DNA from: Luidia sarsii
Taxonomy: Eukaryota > Echinodermata > Asteroidea > Paxillosida > Luidiidae
NCBI GenBank assembly: GCA_949987565.1
Contig: OX465101.1
Location: 19,645,624-19,709,623 of the forward strand
DNA: 64,000 nt
Direction of reading: 5' to 3'
How positions within the stretch are numbered: the first letter of the stretch is position 1; each line of letters opens with the position of its first letter. Below, in pieces: positions 11,236-21,824 of this stretch. A program made the position numbers and the translations under genes. The notes beneath the pieces are model-generated. The model saw nothing but the letters and a program-made list of their open reading frames with translations, ran no database searches and was not told where the DNA came from.

Positions 11236-11562
11236 AAGATGTAAATTCCGAAGCGAGTACAAGTATTGTGCGAGTACAAGTATTGTGTACATTGTGTACC
11301 TTTACATGAACGTATACTATTGAACATGTACCTGTACATGTACCGGTACATGTACATGTACATGTACATGTGTACGTGTAAACCATAGCTCTATGATGTA
11401 CATTAATATACACACACATTAATTTACATTATTATTGTACACACGTGCTGCGACCTTTAACCTCACCATCAACTGTTTCTCAGCACTGTTGTCAGGCAGC
11501 CAGGTCATAGGGCACAGCGCGCGACCAGGTTACCTTCATATGCAAATTAGCGTTTTGCATTG
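11228..11562 (-). repeat. Inner inverted repeat, right arm
   Basis: Reverse complement of 9256-9622, containing CATATGCAAATTAGC (octamer word on the minus strand) and AACCTCACCATCAACTGTTT. It lies 195 bp from the right terminal repeat. Confidence 0.75.
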
Positions 11563-11579
11563 CATATGTATACACGTAG

Positions 11580-11770
11580 TATATGTACACGTACGTACAC
11601 GTACATGTACAGTACAGTTTACTGTCATGTCTGTGCTGTCATGTCTGTGTGCAGGGTATGTACATGTACATGTACAGTACATGTATATGTACAAATGTAC
11701 GGTGTACATGTACAAGTACATGTACACCGTACATGTACATGTACTGTACAGTACATGTACTGTATAATTA
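11580..11770. repeat. GTAC/ACATGT simple-repeat block at the right-arm edge
   Basis: Dense GTAC palindromic steps; the right terminal repeat begins inside this block at 11756. Confidence 0.85.
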
Positions 11771-14700
11771 TGTGCAGAATTTGGCCTTGTACAGTTGTAC
11801 AAGTAGTACTAGTATTTAGTAAATGACACGTACATGTAGGCCTAGCTTACACGATGTACATCGAGAGCATTACAAGACACAATGAAACCCATTCCATGCA
11901 CAATCCAGCACGATCCAATTTGTAACTGCTTACGAATATCATTTATGGGGATTGGGGGCTTGCTATGATTTTGTGCTTATTACATGACAATGCTTATTAC
12001 ATGACAGTCATGATCGAGCACGATGGTAAGATTTGATGGCAGTATTGAATACATCATGCTTATAGGATCAACTGCACAGTTGAAATAGGAATCTTGAGCA
12101 TGAAGAAATGCTACCATGATGTATTTGATTTACAACACGAGTCTTGTCAGAATGAAAACCGTTGGCGTCCCAATGGCGTCTATACTTTTTCCAAAAAGTG
12201 GACTGTTTTTCGAGTGAAACACCGATGAGTTTGCTGTGAAGAAAGAAATCCATCTAAGAAACATTTACATTTGAATACAAAGAGTATTGATTAAAAAGTC
12301 AGCATACAAACACATGACTACGACTACTCAAACTGCCCATCTTGTAATGACATACAATGATTTTCGACCTAAATATAAATACTTTGATAAAGTATTTTGT
12401 TGTCTGGAACAAATAAATTTGACTTACTTTTAGTAAGTAAATTATGGGCACAAATGCAAATTGACATTGACGCACAGTTTGAGTAGTTTCGGACGTTTTT
12501 ATCAGTTTGTTGGGGCATACATCTCACCTCGTCCTTCGACATCTTTGAAGAGATTCTTACCAAATCTCCTAGGTGTCGAACCTACAGTAGTAGGTCATCA
12601 GGTAGTCCAGCGAGACAACAGCCAACTAACTTCAGTGAGTTGAGAACAAACAAATGTTATGAACATGACAGAAAGGTAAGCTTTAAGAAATTAAGAATGA
12701 TTTACTAAGTTTCTAATGGGGAAAATATATATATTTTTAGGTAATCTCACACCAGTCCTCCAACAGTTTCCAGCATGTCACTGAAAAACGAAGAAACACT
12801 TAGCGTTTGGCAAACAGTCTCAGGAGAGTAACAGTAAATTATGTTTGAATTTGCAAATGTCATGTTAATGGCAACATGTTATGAAAAAACAACAAACATC
12901 AACATGGTGACATTTATAAAATTTACTTCCTGTTCCAACGTATACTTATAGATATTGTTGATTACCAAGATTGGGCAAAAAAAAAAAATAGTTCTGCTTA
13001 TGGTTACCTGACCGACCCTCTTTTTTCAAAGGAAAAAATGATGATAAAAATTAAATGTATAATTTGATCGTATTAAGTCTTGACCACATGCGGATACCTC
13101 CTTATGATTGTACACATAAAAAATTGGCCAAACAAAACACACAAAAAACCCGACCTACATGTACCTACATGTACCCTATTTTGAAATGGCATGTAATCGG
13201 AAGCAGAACATCTTTTTGGTTGCCTTTCTTGAAAATTAAAAGTGAAAGAACAATGAAATAATATGAAGCAAGTGAACAACCCTCCGAAAAATATTTAAAG
13301 AAAAATAAGCGAGACACCCTTAAACTTTTAACGATGATTGGAGAATGAACGACTTATTGCCCCTTGTAATATTGCACAGAAACAAGGATAGGGGTTTTAG
13401 ATGTGCTGGTAACACTAACACTATCATAACCAGAAATAATTATAACAAAAGGAAATAAAACCAATGATTATTAATCAACAAAACAAAAAACAAAACAAAA
13501 CGAAATAAAACATAATAACAAATTATAAAATCACAAACATGTAAAATAGTACTGCTCAGTAGCACACTTGGATTTTTAGTGTTCAGGGTAAATGCAAAGA
13601 ATTCATTTTGAAAATATTTAAGTTCACTTACCTGTTTTAGACAACTGAAGTCAATTTGGGTGACACAGAGTGACAGGATGGCTCTGATGAGTAGTTGACC
13701 CAACCAACCGGCTAATATTTACTTACATGTATACAAAGTCATGTACACAGATTAATAAAAAAATATGATTTTTCATTAAAGAGAGATATTTGTCCATACA
13801 ATACCATAAATAATGAAATCATTAATTGATTCAGCAGCTATATGTAGCTGCGTCTTTACACCCCGACCGATTCTGCTGGCAAGATCTTCTTAAAAAGTAA
13901 GTAAGAAACATCAACTGTAAATGAAGGAATAAAAATGAGGAATAAGAAACTACATGTAACTCAAGGTTTGTAATAAATGAGCAAACTGAAAATACCAACT
14001 CATTTGCCATATTACGGCCGAGGTGGGAATACAAAAAAAAAAATTGCCAGTACTAGTTGAAGAATTTTCCCTGACCCCCTCCCCCACAAAAAATCCGGAT
14101 GTCGTTTTTCATTGTTAATCAGGTTTTTTTTAACGTGTCAGAATACCGAGTGTCGCTTTTTGCAAACACAAGCTTGATGAGTAGCTCATGCGTACGTACG
14201 GCTGGTCGTGACGTCGGTCTGTGTACATGTACATGTACATGTATGTACTGTACATGTACTGTACATTATGTACTGTACAATTGTACATTATGTACTGTAC
14301 ATGTACATGTACATGTACTGTACATGTACAGTACATGTACATTACGTGTACGTGTACACTTACATGTACGTGTACATGTACATGTATATGTACATGTACA
14401 GTACGTGTACATGTACACGTATATTTTACACGGACTCATTGCGCCTCGTCATGCCGCCTGGAATGCTGTAGTCTGGTTCGGGCACCAGCGGTGTACGTGA
14501 CAACGTGGAGGCGGCGCTCGGACTCCACTCTGGACAACCTAGACAAAAGTGCAAAGAATGGTCGTCCATTCTTTTGGGCGTAATTTAATGTTGTTTATTT
14601 CAGTGTTCAGTTGAAAGTTGAAAAACAGATAGAGGAGAATATAGGCTTCGATTTCATGGTAATATTGAACAAATTGAACAATGTTAATAGGGCCCGGTCG

Positions 14701-15944
14701 GCGGTCGAATATGGCGAGTTTGGTTTGATGCCCCCACCCCCCGTTTTCCGGCTCACGCCACGAAGAGAGACGTCCGGCCGCCATAAATATGCCATTTTCA
14801 AGTTCCGACATCTCAAAAGGTTAGAGACGAAAATGTTCCCGAATTTGCTGGATTTCTAGAAGATACATGTACGCTGCTGGTGAGGTAAAGCTAAACTGAA
14901 ACTAGATTTGTTTCCCAATTAAAAAAATTAATTGAAATTTGACTGAGCCGTCGAGTGTGCTGGGTGTCCGCACGCTACACACGACCACGTTGTTTACTTT
15001 GTTACGTACGGCAGTGGTCGGAAATTCGTCAGACTCGACTCGCGAAGACCATTCGCAGATCGTTCGCGAAGAGAGCAGCTTTCGTTCGCCAAGAGAGACG
15101 TCCGGCCGCCATAAATATGCCATTTTCAAGTTCCGACATCTCAAAAGGTTAGAGACGAAAATGTTCCCGAAATTGATGGATTTCTAGAAGATACATGTAC
15201 GCTGCTGGTGAGATAAAGCTTAACTGAAACTAGATTTGTTTCCCAATTAAAAAAAATTAATTGAAATTTGACTGAGCCGTCGAGTGTGCTGGGTGTCCGC
15301 ACGCTACACACGATCACGTTGTTTACTTTGTTACGTACGGCAGTGGTCGGAAATTCGTCAGACTCGACTCGCGAAGACCATTCGCAGATCGTTCGCGAAG
15401 AGAGCAGCTTTCGTTCGCCAAGAGAGACGTCCGGCCGCCATAAATATGCCATTTTCAAGTTTCGACATCTCAAAAGGTTAGAGACGAAAATGTTCCCGAA
15501 TTTGCTGGATTTCTAGAAGATACATGTACGCTGCTGGTGAGGTAAAGCTAAACTGAAACTAGATTTGTTTCCCAATTAAAAAAATTAATTGAAATTTGAC
15601 TGAGCCGTCGAGTGTGCTGGGTGTCCGCACGCTACACACGACCACGTTGTTTACTTTGTTACGTACGGCAGTGGTCGGAAATTCGTCAGACTCGACTCGC
15701 GAAGACCATTCGCAGATCGTTCGCGAAGAGAGCAGCTTTCGTTCGCGAAGATGGAAGCTGTCTTCGCGAAGCTTTTTTGTATATTCTCGCCTGTAATGGC
15801 CGCTGATATTCGCGAATCGGCAGTCATCTTCGCGAATGAAACGACCCCCTAACCCGGTATTTCTTTAGAAAATGCGAAGCGTTCGCGAATAATCCTTCGC
15901 GATTAATCCTTCGCGAATCGTGAAAATATTTTCGATCGGTACTG
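11756..15944 (-). repeat. Right terminal inverted repeat (4,189 bp) of the foldback element
   Basis: Mirror image of 1191-5379 with the constant coordinate sum 17135. All tandem-unit variants of the left arm recur here in reverse order. The GTAC block lies at 14223-14420. No coding sequence was recognised. Confidence 0.9.
14764..15744 (-). repeat. Three tandem units of about 328 bp in the right arm
   Basis: Mirror image of 1391-2371, with unit borders near 15087/15088 and 15416/15417. The middle unit carries the same private CGATCACG variant (reverse of CGTGATCG) as the middle unit of the left arm. Confidence 0.9.
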
Positions 15945-15975
15945 TACACGGGTGCGCATTATACCCGGGATTTTA
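15945..15975 (+). mobile_element. Repeat X, terminal remnant right of the foldback element
   Basis: TACACGGGTGCGCATTATAC followed by the X end GGGATTTTACGGTA. It matches the X terminus at 30305-30337 (minus strand) and directly continues the X sequence broken at 1190. Confidence 0.75.
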
Positions 15976-16593
15976 CGGTACACGGAGGAACAAAACCAAA
16001 CTCAATCATGCCGAGGGTTTCGCGCACTATCCTGGTCGGATCGAAAAGTTCGTTGGTTTAGAAAAAAAATATTGCGCAATGCGCGCTGGCCGCTGTGGCT
16101 GCAACGCTGTGTGCCTGCCAAAGAGCTCAACAACCATGGAGCGCGGCGTACACGTGCTGGGGGAGTGCGCGCGCAGCTCGTTAGCCAACATGGCCTTACG
16201 TATGCACAATTCATTTTGAGAACGAAAAGGAAATAAAGGTTGCCTCGACTTTCGTACGACATTTATGAGCAGTCAAATTTAATATGATGGAGGGACTTTT
16301 GAAAACCTTGACTTTAACATACTTTTCGATGTTTTATTTTTTCTTTGCATTGACTTTGATTTTTTTTTTTAACTACTATGGGAAAACCAGCAACCATAGC
16401 TTTGATGCACACTGCTATCAATTATATACTAATCTATACCCTATTGGTTTCAGCAATAATAATCCAACCGACTTCGCCGTATTTTCTTCTGTGTTTTATT
16501 ATTTTATCGGTACATCGGTTTTGGAAAACTGGAACCGGGTCCCGATCGGGACGGTCGGGAACCGGTGTGACCGACCAAACCGACCCAGCCTTA
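15976..16593 (+). mobile_element. hAT element copy 1, right part
   Basis: The sequence resumes the hAT element cut at 763. It matches 61711-62307 with small indels and ends CGACCCAGCCTTA at 16593, followed by the duplication CTACATGT (16594-16601). The outer 70 bp are rich in ACCGG/CCGGT words at both ends of the element. Confidence 0.85.
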
Positions 16594-16655
16594 CTACATG
16601 TACAGTATCTATGTGTATATATACCGCGTGCAGTTAAACACTCGCGAGCTGAACG

Positions 16656-16960
16656 ATGGTGTACTGCCAGGCTTTTGGATGTCAAAATACCAGCGGGATA
16701 AAGCTGGGGAAATCTTTCCATGCAGTTCCCAACAAGGACAAGAGACCTGAGTTGTTTTGGAAGTGGGCTGCGGCCATCAAAGTTGAGAAATTTCTCAAAG
16801 TCGGCTACAAATACAGTCGACTCGAAATGATGTGATTTGTAGCGATAACTTCACCGAGGAGGATTAATTGGGAGGAGGATTGCTGGCCAAACTGACCGGC
16901 TCGAAGCCAAGAAAAATATTGAAGGAACATGCCGTACATGTATAGTACCATGGAGGAAGA
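16656..16960 (+). pseudogene. THAP-type zinc finger fragment, frameshifted
   Basis: An ATG at 16656 opens 59 codons beginning MVYCQAFGCQN, with C4 and C9 as the first two ligands of a C2CH THAP finger, the conserved Pro (P25) and Trp residues (W35, W37). After the stop at 16833-16835 a shifted frame continues NDVICSDNFTEED and then another stop. In THAP domains the last part is C-x2-H; here the His position reads Asn, so a ligand is lost as well as the frame. THAP domains bind DNA and occur in host regulators and in P-type transposases. Copies at 17224-17385 and 21091-21310 show that this is repeated DNA. The start lies directly after the hAT target site, and upstream sequence continues at 1-126. 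Confidence 0.75.
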
Positions 16961-17154
16961 AGGGGGATATACGTACCGTGCCTTATTTTTATTTGTGCTG
17001 CAATTTGCACGCTATCGGCGACGCAACTGTTTATTCCCTGGTCGCTGACCGCAACGAGTTGTCCCAGCACTAGTATTGTGTGCATGCTATGTGTGCAGTG
17101 AGGTTTCAGGGAAGTGCATGACCCCTGATCCCCAATAAGCTACACACAGCTTCG
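16961..17154. other. Spacer between two inverted THAP fragments, nothing recognised
   Basis: No frame or repeat was recognised. It lies between the plus-strand THAP fragment and the minus-strand fragment. Confidence 0.4.
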
Positions 17155-17390
17155 CTAACACGTGTAAAAGAGTGTATGTAGATCGAGACTGTATGCAATC
17201 ACCACACTACAAATCACGTCATTTCAACTGTATTTGTAGCTGACTTTGAGACATTTCTCAACTTTGATGGCCACAGCCCACTTCCTAAACAACTGAGGTC
17301 TCTTGTCCTTGTTGGGAACTATACACGGAAAGATTTCCCCAGCTTTTTCCCGCTGACAAGTTTTGTGGTAGCACCTGTCATAGGTAGCAC
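17155..17390 (-). pseudogene. Second THAP fragment, inverted
   Basis: On the minus strand the stretch VPNKDKRPQLFRKWAVAIKV matches the plus-strand fragment's VPNKDKRPELFWKWAAAIKV (16728-16787). The first two cysteine ligands are missing: the upstream part reads KTCQREKAGEIFP instead of the CQAFGCQNTSG region. The final part reads NDVICS and then diverges. It is therefore a separately decayed copy in opposite orientation. Confidence 0.7.
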
Positions 17391-17417
17391 CGTGCATTAT
17401 TTTGCTCCCAATTTTAG

Positions 17418-18540
17418 TTGATTTTATACTGCAAAACCTCACATTTTTATCGTTATCCCTTCCTCATCATGTCATGGTTGTCATATAGATCTTGTAGTGC
17501 AACGTTGGGCACATTAATCGCTCTTGTTCTTGCAAAATCTGCTGTGGAAAGTGTGCTGACTTTTCAAGCCCGGGGATTAAATCTCTACAACATGCCAGAT
17601 ACGTGTACGTACTACAGCAGAGACCAACTATTCAGCATACGTACCCATTCATGCGGTGTGCCAAGTCAAGAAGCTATTGTTCAGATTGAACAACTCGGAC
17701 TAGCAAAACGCCAAAGCCAACTGTGCCACCATAGAAAAACCAGACGTGGATCGAAAGGAATTTCTCGTCGCCGTATTCCCTACACCGTGTCTGATTTTCG
17801 ACCACGTAAACCCACTGTGCCCAGGAGTAGTGCTATCAACTGGGCGTACTTGATCAGTATTGATCTTGGCCATCCTGGTCCCTCACTGCCAAGCCCAGTA
17901 TCTGTATGACAAGCTAAATGCGCTCTCCTAAATGCCCGGTCAGTTCGCAACAAGACTGTTCAGTGTTCTGAGTTGATTTCGGAATGGAACTTAGACTTTT
18001 TGTTTGTCACGGAGTCTTGGCTTCGGGGTGATTCAAGTGATGGACCCATTGCTGTGGAATTAACTCCTCCTGGCTACCAGTTCCTGAATTTTCCAAGGAT
18101 CGGACGAAATGGTGGCGGGATCGCCGTGGTAAACAAGAGTGAAATCCGTGTAAGCTCTGCACTTCCCAAATACTTTTCTAACTTCGAATGGATCGAAATT
18201 ACCGTGGAAACTGACACTTAGCAAGTTCTTCTTCATGATAATATATCGCCCACCACCTTGTACCGCGAATAGACTCAGTTTCAATGGTTTTGTCGAGGAC
18301 TTTTCAGAGCTTTTAGAGAGGTATTTATGCAATTTTAATCCTGTTTTTTTTCTCAGTGACCTGAACATTCATTTTAACCAGCGTGAAAATCATGAAACAT
18401 CCAATGTCTGGAACTTCTGCAGATTCATAACCTGAAGCAGCATGTGGCCCAGCCCACGCATAGATCGGGCAATACACTTGACCATATTATCATTCGTGAT
18501 GACTACACTGACAGGCTCATGTCATCAAATTCGATTTGAA
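17418..18540 (+). pseudogene. CR1-like LINE, leader and endonuclease remnant
   Basis: Frame 17418-17909 and the frame continuing from about 17914 contain the N-terminal run-in and an exonuclease-endonuclease-phosphatase (APE) domain: LNARSVRNKTVQ, then LDFLFVTESWLRGD, where the Glu of TESWL is the usual metal-binding residue, then GGGIAVVNKS. The frame breaks at 18219 and again downstream; a HTLDLVI-like block survives as NTLDHIIIRDD near 18472-18504. The endonuclease nicks target DNA for target-primed reverse transcription in CR1/L2-type LINEs. The reverse-transcriptase core is absent here; a C-terminal part lies at 20098-20868. Confidence 0.8.
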
Positions 18541-19342
18541 TGTTGCGGGGTTTTAATACATCGGAAAGTGGCCAAGAAGAATAAAGTTGTACATGTACTT
18601 CTATTATTAAGTTTGACTATCAAAGATTCCAGATATAATTTCACATCCCGCCTGCTAAGAATCCAAACCAAAAAGGGTTGCAGCAGGGGAAAAAGGCTTA
18701 ACATACATCCTAAGAATTCACAATTCACATCTTCAGAGGTAGCCTCAGGTTCCATAGGCTTGGACAAAAATTAAACACCCAAATTAATGTCCAAGTTGCA
18801 TGTCTGGATTATCTCCATAAATGGTTACGATCCCTTGGAACTTGGGAAGTAAATATTCACGTCCCGAGAATTAAAAGTACCCTCCGACCGGAAAATAATC
18901 CCCTGGCGTTCGACGTCCGTGGACCCATTGTTAATAGGTTGGGGGGGGGGCGGTGGCGGCAATTTCTTTGAGTTTGCCAGCCAACATTTCCTGGATGGCG
19001 TTCGCTGCTGGGTTCACCGTCTGCATCTGACAGGGAGGAGAGCTTCTAGCCAATGAAATGGGCGGATTTCTTGTAAAAAGATACTCCTCGACTTTCTCTG
19101 TGATGGGATTTTTTCCAACCTGTAAAGTTCTAGCCACATAGTGCTGTGGTTTTCGTTTCGTTTTCGTTTGTTGCTTAACTAGCTGAAACATCAGAGCCAG
19201 GGTTCACGCTATTTGCCTACTGTGTTGGGTGTCAAAAGAAAAACTGGTCCTGTCATGGACTAAGAGTGGGAATATTAAATTTCTAGTCCACGTCAACGTC
19301 ATCCCTCCATCAAGTCATTTCGACCACTTTTTTCTAACAGAA
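18541..19342. other. Unassigned stretch between LINE fragments
   Basis: Contains a G10 run (about 18941-18950) and an 86-codon minus-strand frame (18931-19191) that I do not recognise. It has a basic start (KQQTKTKRKPQH) and no motif I could name. It is probably transposon debris. Confidence 0.35.
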
Positions 19343-19500
19343 GGTGATTTAAAATTTAGTGGGCCTGACGTTTCGATCCTAGCTGGACCTTTCTCAAAGG
19401 CAGAGTGACAAGGACAACAGATACATGTACACGAAGGAAGGGGAAAGAGAGTGAATATGACACGGATGAGAAACAAAGGACAAAGAGTAAAGCTGGTAGG
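19343..19500 (-). mobile_element. Penelope-like element 3' tail fragment
   Basis: Shares the sequence from TTTAGTGGGCCTGACGTTTC to 'ggtagggtgaagg' with 22826-22984, the 3' end of the PLE there. The orientation is such that the element would read on the minus strand. No coding part is attached. Confidence 0.8.
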
Positions 19501-19837
19501 GTGAAGGTGATTCAATTGAGAGTTGAGACCGCCCGCACCTCCAGAAAACTGGCCAGAAAGGGGAGTGTGTGTGCAGGAGAGAATTTTATACCGCAACCTT
19601 TGAGGTCGACATGAAAAGCCGTGGCGGTGCACACAGAGAAAGCCGGGAACTGTCGGTACTCCTGTACGTTGAAGATTAAGTACTGCTGTCTTATTGGCTG
19701 GATTCGGCCAACCTATAAGGTGTACAGTTGAATTTTCGGCACCGTTACAACAGCGTTTTGAACTGGGCCGCACTGAGTTCTGATTCATCCACGCATTTAG
19801 CTAGCGGCTGGCGTGGAGAACCCCTCCCCGTGCTTGT

Positions 19838-20050
19838 CACGCCCCCGCGCATTTACCCCGCAGACCCACGAATTTATGTGTGTGTGGTGCGGTGAATTCC
19901 CCCCACTTTAGCGCGTGCCACGCCCCCCCGCACTTACCTCGAAAGCCCACGACTTTAGCGCGCGGGGTGCGCGTAAACCCCCCTTAGCTCGAGCCACGCC
20001 CCCCCCCCCCCCCCCCCCGCACTTACATGTAGGTCAAAAGCCCACGACTT
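19838..20050 (+). repeat. GC-rich tandem repeat, about 2.7 units of about 77 bp
   Basis: Units share CACGCCCCC, GCACTTAC, GCCCACGACTTTA and TGCG-GG phrases and start near 19838, 19914 and 19991. The third contains a C run of about 20. It sits just before the LINE reverse-transcriptase fragment. Confidence 0.6.
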
Positions 20051-20097
20051 TACTTATCTTTTCCCGTTGACCAAACAGCATCCGCAAAATTGAAAAT

Positions 20098-20868
20098 TGT
20101 ATTGAAGATATTTGTTCCTGGATGTCGGCAAATTTCCTAATGCTCAATGTCTCAAAAACTGAATTGATATGCTTTTCAGCCAAATCCAAAGACAGCATCC
20201 CTGATTTATTTGTAGGAGATGACACAGTTTCCGTTTCATCTACTGCCAGAAATTTGGGAGTTTTGTTTGATAGTCAGTTAAATATGAAAATTCACATCAC
20301 AAATGTCTGTCGTACTTCCTATATTTATATTCCTTCCATTAGTAGAATTCGTAATATATTATCTCAGTCGGACACTGAAAAATTAGTTCATGCTTTTGTT
20401 TCATCACGGTTAGACCAGTGTAATTCTCTGCTAGCTGGACTTCCTAGTATTGTTCTTGAACCATTGATTCGTGTTCAAAGGTCGGCTGCTCGCCTTATAA
20501 TGAAAGCTAGGAAATATGACTCGATTTCCAGTCACATGATGAATTTGCATTGGTTGCCGATTCCACAAAGAATTTTGTTCAAATTACTGTTTTTAACTTA
20601 CAAATGTCTACATGGCGATGCCCCATTCTACTTGAAACAGCTTGTTAAGTGGCACATTCTGAAGCGCGATCTTAGGTCTGGGATTGCTTATGAAGCTGCT
20701 GTGCCAAATAATGTCAGAAGTAAACGCTTTTTCGCAGACCGTGCATTTGTTAATATTGCTCCAAAATTATGGAATGATCTTCCCCTATCGATACGATCCA
20801 GTCAATCATCAGAAATTTTCAAAAATCGTCTTAAAACGCACCTTTTTAGAATTGCCTATGGCTCTTAG
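20098..20868 (+). pseudogene. CR1-like LINE, reverse-transcriptase C-terminal part
   Basis: A 248-codon open frame (from 20122, with the match extending upstream to IENCIEDICSWM) shows the LINE thumb/C-terminal region: WMSANFLMLNVSKTEL, ARNLGVLFDSQLNM, SRLDQCNSLLAGLP, RVQRSAARL, LHWLPIPQRI, CLHGDAPFYL, and APKLWNDLPLSIR-S near the end. The catalytic YVDD-type core lies upstream in complete elements and is absent here, so this is a 5'-truncated copy, the usual outcome of LINE insertion. The frame is still open, so it is not very old. The 3' untranslated region runs to an ATT-repeat tail at 21072-21090. Confidence 0.9.
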
Positions 20869-21071
20869 ATATAAATACAAACATTTTATTTTATTTCATT
20901 GGTTCAACTTTTTACTTTTTACATCTTTTAATTGTTTCCACTTTTTATTGTAAATGAAGTAATTTGTAATTTGCAGTTTGCAACATTTTTGTATCTCACC
21001 AATTTGTATAGTAATTAGCGCCTTTGATCATGTATAATTATGTGGAATTGTTTGCGTTTTATAAATAAAAC

Positions 21072-21090
21072 TATTATTATTATTATTATT
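21072..21090 (+). repeat. (ATT)n tail of the LINE
   Basis: Six to seven ATT units directly end the LINE copy. The THAP-linked repeat resumes at 21091, so this marks the LINE's 3' integration boundary. Confidence 0.85.
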
Positions 21091-21310
21091 TTGACATCCA
21101 AAAGCCTGGCAGTACATCATCGTTCAGCTCGCGAGTGTATACAAACTGCATGCAGTATAGTAAGGGTTACATCCGTCCGGGCCCATGCGGGAGTTTTCTG
21201 TTGCGATGTCATACCCCCCGCAGTGACTGGCGGGCCATTCAAAATGGTGACGGTTTGCGGGAACGCGAATTCGACCACCGAATTCCATGATTTTTCCCTC
21301 TTTATGAAAC
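21091..21310 (-). repeat. THAP-linked repeat, copy with an uninterrupted hAT site
   Basis: On the minus strand it reads from 'gaattcggtggtcgaattcg' through 'ggatgtaacccttactatact' to GAACGATGATGTACTGCCAG, joining the parts that lie at 1-126 and 16602-16700 in the interrupted copy. The THAP frame starts MMYCQAFGCQN and is cut by the LINE tail at 21090. Confidence 0.8.
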
Positions 21311-21824
21311 TCGTAGGTGAGAAGCACATAGGTAATTGTAGGTTGTTTTTAACGTCCAATCAGATAAGCCAACATTTTTCTCTGGGTTTCATTCTTCTTT
21401 AAGAAATTAAATAATCATTCAGTGTGATTGGTTCATTTGGTGGAATGGAATCCCCATTCATGCACAAAAGGCATTGCATAGCAATGCAAGAGTTTTGCAG
21501 TGATTAACATACATGTACTTCACCCGAAGACTTGGATGACAGGAAACAAATGTGCAGCCTTTTGTTGACTACCGTATGCTGATAATAAATTAGCACCTCC
21601 AATTGATACTGATCCTGTGATGGCAAAATGAAAGACACACACACCTGAATTCCTGCCATTTTATTTGGACAGAACAAAAAGCTGTAAGCAAGGAAAAAAA
21701 AATTGCCATAAAGAGGTTGGTAACAGTGCTTTTCTACAGGGGTAACTGAAACCTATTGTTCTAACCCAAATTTCTTCCTATCCAATTTTGTCTTTTAAAA
21801 GCAAATTTCTCCCCATAGAAATGT
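21311..21824. other. No gene recognised
   Basis: AT-rich DNA with short frames only; no similarity to the other repeats in the window was noticed. Confidence 0.5.

Larger units (their letters stand above)
1191..15944. mobile_element. Giant foldback DNA transposon, TA target duplication, 14,754 bp
   Basis: The element starts CAGTACCGATCG and ends CGATCGGTACTG, flanked on both sides by TA (1189-1190, 15945-15946). An uninterrupted copy of the flanking repeat at 30331-30370 (minus strand) carries a single TA at this point (30336-30337), which is direct evidence for insertion. The terminal inverted repeats are 4,189 bp each: positions i and 17135-i are complementary from 1191 to 5379 with no length difference. 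The 6,376-bp centre is mostly GTAC simple repeats, small hairpins and unique AT-rich DNA. No transposase frame was found. TA duplication and CAGT ends are typical of Tc1/mariner/pogo elements, so I infer a non-autonomous member of that group. An assembly artefact could inflate the arm identity, but not the TA junctions. Confidence 0.85.

Noticed and set aside
10727..11369. Frames of 139 and 172 codons on the minus strand, plus similar ones at 2552-3036, 14099-14583, 9024-9376 and 11435-11826
   Set aside because: They consist of Met-Tyr, Cys-Thr and Val-His repeats dictated by GTAC simple repeats on both strands; no real protein composition.
1191..15944. CRISPR array, Maverick/Polinton or Helitron as explanation of the long inverted repeat
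   Set aside because: No spacer pattern or nuclease genes; no polymerase, integrase or capsid frames and no 6-bp duplication; Helitrons lack terminal inverted repeats and target duplications.
19315..19788. 157-codon minus-strand frame
   Set aside because: Its C-terminal part (CHSAFEKGPARIETSGPLNF) is the translated non-coding PLE tail, and the rest has no recognisable domain.
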